Position numbers and translations under genes: made by a program. From Microcaldota archaeon (lineage in GTDB: Archaea > Micrarchaeota > Micrarchaeia > Micrarchaeales > Micrarchaeaceae), in NCBI GenBank assembly GCA_021834865.1, contig JAKBRD010000002.1, forward strand, positions 1 to 47,317: a stretch of DNA of 47,317 bases, given 5' to 3'. Shown piece after piece: positions 41,305-47,317 of this stretch. The notes below the pieces were generated by a model. That model was not told the DNA's origin and made no database searches. It was given only the letters and a program-made list of their open reading frames with translations. The first letter of the stretch is position 1. Each line of letters opens with the position of its first letter.

Positions 41305-41772
41305 CTACTTCTTCATGAGTCCCAGTATGCCACCTATTATTCCCATGATCATACCTACGATAAATCCTCCATCTCCAAGTATGCTTATGAGCGAGAATAT
41401 TATGGCAACTATGGAGAATATCTTTAGCCTGTTCCCCTTCGGATTGTATGACATGATTCCGCTAAGCATGACAACTATTCCGCATATTATGCCTACAGCT
41501 ACTACTGCATATATCGCATCGTACAGCGCTCCGCTGCTCACATAACTGTTTATTAGCTTTATCTCTGTCGCGTTGTGTGCAATCGAAGGGTTAGTTGCAG
41601 TGAGATTCGCTATTATAGAATTGGCTGAAACCGCATGTATCGCTCCAATCTCGTATACTCCTCCCAAAAGTATGAGTATGCCTCCTATAAGCATGAAAAT
41701 AAACGGGAGCGTGTGCTTCTGCTGCCCCGTCGATGGAGACATGAACTTTTCTGTTGCGCTTTTTCCTTGCAT
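41305..41772 (-). CDS. Small membrane protein (DUF4064-like)
   Basis: 155 residues with four membrane helices: FIFMLIGGILILLGGVYEIG, AIYAVVAVGIICGIVVMLSG, IFSIVAIIFSLISIL and FIVGMIMGIIGGILGLM. A short loop between helices one and two carries NLTATNPSIAHNAT, with two possible N-glycosylation sequons facing out. The layout resembles DUF4064-type proteins; function unknown. GGTG-N5-ATG supports the start. It sits between tRNA-Asp and tRNA-Tyr on the same strand. Confidence 0.78.
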   Translation of the reverse strand: MQGKSATEKFMSPSTGQQKHTLPFIFMLIGGILILLGGVYEIGAIHAVSANSIIANLTATNPSIAHNATEIKLINSYVSSGALYDAIYAVVAVGIICGIVVMLSGIMSYNPKGNRLKIFSIVAIIFSLISILGDGGFIVGMIMGIIGGILGLMKK

Positions 41773-41786
41773 GATTACACCTTATT

Positions 41787-41880
41787 TCCCGTTGGAGCGA
41801 GTCGAACGCTCAACCTGCCGGTATCTTCTTGACGAAGAATCAAACTACAGCCGGCCGCTCTGCCATTGAGCTACAACGGG
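41787..41880 (-). tRNA. tRNA-Tyr(GTA) with 22-nt intron
   Basis: Acceptor CCCGTTG/CAACGGG, D stem GCTC/GAGC, anticodon stem GCCGG/CCGGC, T-arm GAGCG-TTCGACT-CGCTC, discriminator A at 41787. A 22-nt intron at 41823-41844 follows position 37; removal gives loop CTGTAGA with anticodon GTA (41846-41848). The C1-G72 pair is typical of archaeal tRNA-Tyr. Mature length 72 nt; CCA not encoded. Confidence 0.95.
41823..41844 (-). other. Anticodon-loop intron of tRNA-Tyr
   Basis: 22-nt intron at position 37/38. TTCTT-CGTC-AAGAA (or TTGA...TCAA) can form its inner hairpin; the bulge-helix-bulge is relaxed, with CTGT facing GAAG. Cutting after the second bulge base restores a 7-nt loop. Confidence 0.88.
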
Positions 41881-41918
41881 CATAACACTTATTTCGGCAA
41901 GAATATTAATAAGTTTAC

Positions 41919-41930
41919 CTTATAAATTTA
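41919..41930 (+). promoter_or_regulatory. Box A of the aminopropyltransferase-like gene
   Basis: CTTATAAATTTA on the plus strand predicts transcription near 41950 and a leader of about 30 nt that contains the GGTGAT at 41974-41979. A separate minus-strand element near 41904-41914 may serve tRNA-Tyr. Confidence 0.5.
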
Positions 41931-41973
41931 TCCTATCGCTATTCGAAATCCCTCTTGCATTCGTTGCGCTGCA

Positions 41974-41982
41974 GGTGATTAA
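41974..41982 (+). promoter_or_regulatory. Ribosome binding site pointing to an ATC codon
   Basis: GGTGATTAA directly precedes ATC 41983. Compare GTGATTAA before TTG 17518 of uS17. This identical context decides the start of the aminopropyltransferase-like gene. Confidence 0.7.
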
Positions 41983-42756
41983 ATCACGAACATACTAAAA
42001 TCCTTCTACGAATCAGCTTTCGGAAAAGTCCTAGCGGAAAAATACAGCCACGGTGCCAGGATAAGGATAATAAAAAAAGGCCCATACAAGGAGCTTATAT
42101 ACAATAACACTGTCTTTTCGCGCATTGTCGAGGGGCGTATCCTAACGGGAAGCTATTGGGACTACTTCCTGCCGCTTCCATCGCTGTTTGAAAATCCCAA
42201 AATCCTGATAATCGGCCTTGGCGGAGGCACAATACCGTACCAGATAGAATCCCTATATCCGAACGCCAGCATAGACGTTATAGAGATTGACGAGGCAATA
42301 GCGTCAATGTACAAAATATTCATAGGAAAGAACCTCAAGTCAAACATAATACTTGGCGACGGAATAGAATACATGGAGTCCCATGGAAACATGTACAATA
42401 TTGTAATTCTTGACGCATATGTCGACGACAATATGCCGGAGGAATTTTTTTCGGACAGGATGATAAATGCCGCGAGCTCGTCTCTCATGGGGAACGGGCT
42501 CCTTGCAATAAACTATACACTTACCTCTCTCGGGATAGCAAATTCGAAGAAGCTTACCAAAGCCCTTGCCAAGATGTTTGAAGTATACACTCTTTCTATG
42601 CCTCCAATATCCGGGAACAGGGTTGTAATATGCCTAAAGGGCTTAGATGCGGAGAAGCTCAAGGCTATCGGGAGCATGCCCAAGCTCAAGGAAGACCATG
42701 CATATATAGCCAAGGCGTATTCCAACATGGACGAAGACAATCAGGAAGTAATTTAG
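41983..42756 (+). CDS. Polyamine aminopropyltransferase-like (SpeE-like) protein with apparent AUC start
   Basis: 257-residue Rossmann-fold protein like spermidine synthases, which transfer aminopropyl groups from decarboxylated SAM. Seen: VFSRIVEGRILTGSYWDYF, IIGLGGGTIPYQIESLYP (SAM site near 75-92), IDVIEIDEAIA, IILGDGIEYM and NIVILDAYVDDNMPEEF. A stop codon lies directly before codon 41983, and there is no in-frame ATG, GTG or TTG until 42307, which is past the SAM site. GGTG at 41974-41977 is 5 nt before ATC 41983, the same spacing as other genes here, so ATC takes the start position. A sequence error (ATG to ATC) or a non-standard start must be considered. The substrate is uncertain because active-site residues cannot all be placed. 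Confidence 0.8.
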   Translation: MTNILKSFYESAFGKVLAEKYSHGARIRIIKKGPYKELIYNNTVFSRIVEGRILTGSYWDYFLPLPSLFENPKILIIGLGGGTIPYQIESLYPNASIDVIEIDEAIASMYKIFIGKNLKSNIILGDGIEYMESHGNMYNIVILDAYVDDNMPEEFFSDRMINAASSSLMGNGLLAINYTLTSLGIANSKKLTKALAKMFEVYTLSMPPISGNRVVICLKGLDAEKLKAIGSMPKLKEDHAYIAKAYSNMDEDNQEVI

Positions 42757-42787
42757 CGTTGACTTAATAAATAAAATCGGTGCTATT

Positions 42788-44257
42788 TTGCCTTCAATAA
42801 AGATATACAATACCATGTCCCGCAAGATAGAGGACTTCAAGCCCCTGAATCCGCCAAAGGTGCATATGTATGCTTGCGGGCCTACTGTTTATTTCTATGC
42901 GCACATAGGCAACATGCGCGCCTACGTGTTTGAGGACCTGCTTAGAAGAACTCTTGCGCATGAGGGCTACGAAGTCAACCATGTGATGAACCTTACCGAC
43001 GTTGGGCACCTGGCCAGCGACGCCGATACTGGAGAAGATAAAATAAGGAGCGAAGCATCAAAGGAGCACAAGAGCATGCCCGAAATAGCTGACTTCTACA
43101 CAAAGGCCTTCATGAAAGACTTATCGCTGCTCAATATAACTATTCCAACAACGATGGCAAAGGCTTCTGACCATGTTAACGAAATGCTTTCGCTAATAGA
43201 AACGTTGGACAAGGAAGGATATCTATATCCGATAAAGGATTCCAGCAGCGGAGTATACATGGATACGTCCAAGGTAAAAGACTATGGAAAGCTTTCTGGA
43301 AGGACATTCGAAGAGCTGAACAAGGGCCAGCAGGCAGGCGCCAGGGTAGACAGGCCTGCAGGGCTCAAGAACATAACGGACTTTGCAGTATGGCGCTTTG
43401 CTCCTGATAGCTTAAAGGAAATGGTGTGGGATTCGAAGTTCGGAAGGGGCTTCCCCGGATGGCACATAGAATGCAGCGCAATGAGCATGAAATATCTTGG
43501 CAATACGTTTGACATACACTGCGGAGGAATAGACCACATACCTATACACCACACTAACGAGATAGCACAATCCGAATCAGCTACTGGCGCAACGTTCGTA
43601 GACTACTGGTTCCATGTCAATTTTCTGACTGTAGACGGGGAAAAGATGGCAAAATCAATAGGAAACATATACACTATGGAAGACATAGTAAAAAAGGGCT
43701 TCTCGCCGCTGGCATACAGATATTTCCTCCTGAGCTCGCACTACAGGAGCCAGCAAAACTTTACCTTCGAAGCGCTGCAAAATGCGCAGAATACGATAAA
43801 CTCCATATATGCGGTAGCGCAGAAGCTGGCAAGGATATCGTCAAAATTTGACAAGCTTGACAAGGAAACTATAAAGTTTGCCGAAAACATACGCGTCAAA
43901 TTCTTCAGCTCAATAAGCAACGACTTAAACACTCCGGAAGCGCTTGCCGCAATGCACGAGCTTGTATCAAAAGCTGCAAATCTCGTAGAAACCGGAAGCA
44001 TAGGCATAGACGCATCGTCTCTTGTGCTTAACGTCCTTTTGGATTTCGACTCTGTCCTTGGAATAAGCATAGACAATTATGCAAAGGAGAAGAGCCTGCC
44101 ATCTGGGGCAGAAGAGCTTCTCAAGGCCCGCGAAACGGCGCGTGCATCCAAGGACTTCTCCAAGGCCGACGAACTGCGCAAGGAGCTGGAAGAAAAGTTC
44201 GGTATAATCGTCGAAGACATGCAGGATGGCAGCAGATGGTTTTTCAAGGCGCAATGA
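42788..44257 (+). CDS. cysS: Cysteinyl-tRNA synthetase
   Basis: 489-residue class I synthetase charging tRNA-Cys. Zinc and HIGH region: YACGPTVYFYAHIGNMRAYV near 29-48; zinc ligands continue with HIECSAMSMKYLG and HCGGIDHIPIHHTNE; KMSKS variant GEKMAKSIGN near 283. A DALR-type helical C-terminal domain follows (about 330-480). The start is TTG 42788 with GGTG exactly 5 nt upstream. It follows the aminopropyltransferase-like gene by 31 nt. Confidence 0.96.
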   Translation: MPSIKIYNTMSRKIEDFKPLNPPKVHMYACGPTVYFYAHIGNMRAYVFEDLLRRTLAHEGYEVNHVMNLTDVGHLASDADTGEDKIRSEASKEHKSMPEIADFYTKAFMKDLSLLNITIPTTMAKASDHVNEMLSLIETLDKEGYLYPIKDSSSGVYMDTSKVKDYGKLSGRTFEELNKGQQAGARVDRPAGLKNITDFAVWRFAPDSLKEMVWDSKFGRGFPGWHIECSAMSMKYLGNTFDIHCGGIDHIPIHHTNEIAQSESATGATFVDYWFHVNFLTVDGEKMAKSIGNIYTMEDIVKKGFSPLAYRYFLLSSHYRSQQNFTFEALQNAQNTINSIYAVAQKLARISSKFDKLDKETIKFAENIRVKFFSSISNDLNTPEALAAMHELVSKAANLVETGSIGIDASSLVLNVLLDFDSVLGISIDNYAKEKSLPSGAEELLKARETARASKDFSKADELRKELEEKFGIIVEDMQDGSRWFFKAQ

Positions 44258-44853
44258 ATATGCACGGAAAAGAGCCCAAAGACGAGAACTTCGGCTTCTT
44301 CACTTCTAGGCTTTACAAAGTATTCTCCAACACATTTCCAAGCATGAAATCGTTCTATTCATTCATACTTTCCGATATCGCAAATTACAAGTTTTCATCC
44401 ATGCTAGACATAGGCTGCGGCCCCGGCACCCTGGATGTAAAAATTGCCCAGGCGTTCCCAGAATCCAAGATCTACGGGATAGATCCGTCAAAGGACATGG
44501 TAAGGCAGGCGTCATCGCTGGCCAAAAAGATGGACATTAAAAACCTGGAATTCGCAATGGGCAAAAATACCGAAATACCATTCGACCTTAAATTTGACCT
44601 TGTTATTACGACTTTGTCATTCCATCACTGGGCCGTGAAGCGCGATGCTTTGGAATACATAGCCGGCCACATTGCAAGCGGTGGCAAAATAGCAATATAC
44701 GAATTCCTCAAGCCGGAAAAGGGCATGGGTATTTCCGGAAGCCATTCGCTCAGCGTAAAAGAAGCAAATACATATTCAAATATTCCCGGCCTAGCTCCTG
44801 CAAAAGTGTCAACGGAAAAAGGCTTCATAAAGGCACTCCTGGAAAAGCCCTAG
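44254..44853 (+). CDS. Class I SAM-dependent methyltransferase
   Basis: 199-residue Rossmann methyltransferase. SAM motif I MLDIGCGPGTLDVKIAQ near 50-65; motif II IYGIDPSKDMVRQA; VITTLSFHHW near 115-125; GGKIAIYEFL. Substrate not predictable; FHHW resembles the UbiE/Coq5-like small-molecule group. It overlaps the cysS stop (ATGA) and converges with the STT3-like gene by 4 nt overlap. Confidence 0.88.
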   Translation: MNMHGKEPKDENFGFFTSRLYKVFSNTFPSMKSFYSFILSDIANYKFSSMLDIGCGPGTLDVKIAQAFPESKIYGIDPSKDMVRQASSLAKKMDIKNLEFAMGKNTEIPFDLKFDLVITTLSFHHWAVKRDALEYIAGHIASGGKIAIYEFLKPEKGMGISGSHSLSVKEANTYSNIPGLAPAKVSTEKGFIKALLEKP

Positions 44854-47219
44854 GAAGTGGAATTGGCGTAGCTTATCTTGTATATCCTGCTGTCGGAGTT
44901 CTGATAAATGAGTTTCATGCTTACTCCTGTGCCGTTGCCATAATTGCAGCTTGCTGCCGAGCATCCGTAAAGGAACTTGAACATATTGCTCTTTGTAAAG
45001 TTTTGGCCGACCAGTGCTGCGCTCGTTATATTGTGCCCCGAATACGTCATTAAGAAAGTATAATTGAAAGGAGATGTGCTAACATTGTGCTCTATATAAG
45101 TGCCATTTGCCGAATTGTACAAAATCGTGTGCTTTATGATGTTATACTTTCCGTTGCTGCCCAGTCCTGTCTCGATATCGCTAGGGTTGGAAAGATTTAG
45201 CAGCATAACGCTTTCGAGGCCACTGTCTCCCTGCGCAACGAAGAACAGCCTTTCGAACGTGCTGTTGCTCGTCTCGTTAACGCTTTCGAATGCGTCATAT
45301 CCGTAGGTTGCAGCTATGGTATTGCTGAGATTGCCCTCTATAGATATGCCTCCGAGCTCCTGCAGCCAGTAGTATCTTGCCAGTAGGTATTCCGGCCTGT
45401 GCACCTTGTTTAGCAGGTAATACGTGTCAGGGCTTGTGTTGAGTATAAATCTTGCAAAGCCTGCTATGAGCGCTGGGTCCTGGCCTCCAACGCTGTCCAT
45501 TGCGCTGGTCCTGTTCGCCCATCCTTCTATGACCGAGCCATCCGGCCAAACTGCCAGGAACGTTGCATTGCTTGGCGTATTATTTTTCACCCACGTAAGC
45601 GCCGAAAGGAAATTGGCATTTATGCCGTCAGCCTGTACCGACGTAAAAGACTCGAGATTTGTCAGATAAAGCATGTATACTAGTATGAATATTGCTATGG
45701 CAGCAAACACGAACCTTCCATAAGTATAAATCTCTTTCTTCGCATTCTTCAAGATATTTTTGTCGAATCCTACGAGCCTGCCTATCGCATAAAGCCCGTA
45801 AGCTGCAAATATCGCTATCGGCACTGCGACTATGGAATTGAACCTTACTGCATTTATTTGAAGGTAAAAGGTAGCTACGAAATAAGCAAGCATTACCATG
45901 AATTCAGGCGAGAACTTGATCCTGTGCAGCATTGTGTACTTCTGCCCTGGGTATATCCTGTTTGCAAAGAGCAGGTAAAGGATTATGCCAACCGGAGCAA
46001 GGAAGAGCTGGTACGCGAAGCTTGCCCAAAGGAATGCAAACGTCGGAGGCTGCAATTCCTGTATGGTTACGTTTAGATGGCTGCTTGCTATCACTAGCCC
46101 GCCGCCGCTGGCCACCTGTGAAAGAAATCCGCCAAAGAATACAAGCACTATAACTAAAGCTATGGCTATTACTGCACCAATGAACTTTGCCCGTGCCAAA
46201 ATGTTCATTGTGAATGAAGGGAACCTGTCCCTGTTTTTTATAAAGTAATAAGCCAGAAGCGTGCCTATAATTATCGGACCATAGAATATGAAGAAGTGCA
46301 GTGTTGACAAAGCTTGCGTTGCCCTTACTATCGTAAGAGCCATCCACATGTGCTGCATCGCATATGCCAGCAGCAGTGCGAATGTCAATATTATTGAATC
46401 CTTGAGCAGCTGAAGGTCGGCTGTTATGTAGCCGAGCACTGCTATGAATATTATCGCAAGCATGTATACTATTATGGTAAAAGGTGCGCCGTTCCACACT
46501 GCAGTTCCGACTCCGAGGACAAAAGCAGCGAGAAGCGCAAACAGCACCTTCTTTCTGGTGCTTTTAGCCCTGAATACCGCTATAAAGAATATAAGCGAAA
46601 GTATCATGAAAGATGTTATGAAGCCGTCTCCCCTGTATACGAGCGCGGCTGTCCTGGCTATGTCTCCGCTTGATATTGCTACAAAAAACATTGCAAGGAA
46701 TGCCAGGACTCTGCTTTTGGCGAAATACCTTACGATATAAAATGCGCCTATTGCGTCCAGTACGCCGAAGAGTATTGGCACAAGCCTCATTACTGTGTAA
46801 TAGCTTGCACCGAAGTATCTCAGTATCGCATACGGGAAAAGAGTTACGAAATAGAGTCCCAGCGGCTCAGTTATTTGGAAATGCGTTGGGAATCCTGAAA
46901 GAACCAACGTCTTAGGTATGGCAAAATCATGCGTTACTGCCGCCCTTATTACTGAAAAATGGTAAAAGCCGTCTGGTTCGAAGAACCCCGAGTACTTAAG
47001 CATCCCGGTCCTAAGGTATATATCTAGTATTATTACGATTATGAAAAGCGCTATCGCAGCATAGCCGTATTTGCTTATTGAAAGCTTGGCCCTCTTTCCA
47101 TTGGCAGTGCTGGCATCGCTTTTGACAGGTGCTTCTACGCTCTCTTTTGCGTCAACATGCGCCGTTTCGCCCTCCTGCTTCCCGGCAATTCCTTCCTGTG
47201 CTCCCTGTTCCAAATCCAT
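44850..47219 (-). CDS. STT3/AglB-like oligosaccharyltransferase, divergent
   Basis: 789-residue membrane protein with about 12 membrane segments in the N-terminal two thirds and a soluble outer C-terminal domain, the layout of STT3/AglB which transfers glycans to Asn sequons. First acidic motif FFEPDGFYHFSVI near residue 85; second region SSGDIARTAALVYRGDGF. The WWDxG sequon-binding motif appears as VWPDG in FLAVWPDGSVIEGWANRTSAM, so Trp and Asp positions differ from the standard motif. The Lys/Glu-rich N terminus is cytoplasmic. ATG 47219 (MDLEQGAQEG) is preferred; the open frame continues 17 hydrophobic residues upstream to 47270. Confidence 0.8.
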   Translation of the reverse strand: MDLEQGAQEGIAGKQEGETAHVDAKESVEAPVKSDASTANGKRAKLSISKYGYAAIALFIIVIILDIYLRTGMLKYSGFFEPDGFYHFSVIRAAVTHDFAIPKTLVLSGFPTHFQITEPLGLYFVTLFPYAILRYFGASYYTVMRLVPILFGVLDAIGAFYIVRYFAKSRVLAFLAMFFVAISSGDIARTAALVYRGDGFITSFMILSLIFFIAVFRAKSTRKKVLFALLAAFVLGVGTAVWNGAPFTIIVYMLAIIFIAVLGYITADLQLLKDSIILTFALLLAYAMQHMWMALTIVRATQALSTLHFFIFYGPIIIGTLLAYYFIKNRDRFPSFTMNILARAKFIGAVIAIALVIVLVFFGGFLSQVASGGGLVIASSHLNVTIQELQPPTFAFLWASFAYQLFLAPVGIILYLLFANRIYPGQKYTMLHRIKFSPEFMVMLAYFVATFYLQINAVRFNSIVAVPIAIFAAYGLYAIGRLVGFDKNILKNAKKEIYTYGRFVFAAIAIFILVYMLYLTNLESFTSVQADGINANFLSALTWVKNNTPSNATFLAVWPDGSVIEGWANRTSAMDSVGGQDPALIAGFARFILNTSPDTYYLLNKVHRPEYLLARYYWLQELGGISIEGNLSNTIAATYGYDAFESVNETSNSTFERLFFVAQGDSGLESVMLLNLSNPSDIETGLGSNGKYNIIKHTILYNSANGTYIEHNVSTSPFNYTFLMTYSGHNITSAALVGQNFTKSNMFKFLYGCSAASCNYGNGTGVSMKLIYQNSDSRIYKISYANSTS

Positions 47220-47317
47220 AAACAGACCAAACCCGCAACTGAAAATCAAGCTAATAAAGCGTTTTGTCATTAACTTTTTTAATGCTTATCCCAAAAAGCG
47301 CAAAACATTGCCGCAAA

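Overview
The window is archaeal. It carries 16S rRNA with archaeal signatures, archaeal-type ribosomal proteins (eS4, eL19, eL32, P1), family D DNA polymerase, PriS, FEN-1, Rpp29, Csl4, MBF1 and UPF0147. Divergent 16S sites, very small tRNA introns (one in a T-loop), a 16S gene unlinked to 23S and a reduced gene set suggest a DPANN archaeon of the ARMAN/Micrarchaeota type. That placement is inferred from these traits; no alignment was run.

Left part (1-10500, mostly minus strand): the start of inorganic pyrophosphatase runs off the left edge. Next is a solitary 16S rRNA gene (about 300-2302) with a 519-nt intron encoding a LAGLIDADG protein. Its flanks form a long processing stem. After a small plus-strand unknown gene come archaeal asparagine synthetase, DUF99, RpoL, Csl4, uS11, uS4, uS13 and a tRNA-Ser(GGA) with two introns placed directly before uS13. 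A class II lysyl-tRNA synthetase and a membrane protein follow.

Middle (10600-23100): the plus-strand stalk operon uL1-uL10-P1; a minus-strand YgjP-like metallopeptidase and a HAD protein; then PriS, a DUF373 membrane protein, a small membrane protein, RNase P subunit Rpp29 and an spc-type ribosomal operon (uS17, uL14, uL24, eS4, uL5, uS14, uS8, uL6, eL32, eL19, uL18, uS5), tightly packed with short overlaps.

Right part (23100-47317): a dicluster ferredoxin, an Lhr-type helicase with a metallophosphoesterase, a site-2 protease, small regulators (MBF1, Hsp20-like), FEN-1, PolX with PHP domain, both PolD subunits plus UPF0147, a likely acquired DUF4143 ATPase, tRNA-Asp, tRNA-Tyr with intron, an aminopropyltransferase-like gene that lacks a normal start codon, CysRS, a methyltransferase and a divergent STT3/AglB-like protein. 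DNA replication and repair genes are concentrated at 23.6-38.7 kb.

One signal ties the window together. Most genes have GGTG (or AGTG/GTGAT) exactly 5-6 nt before an ATG or TTG start, matching the ATCACC of the 16S tail. I used this to choose starts.
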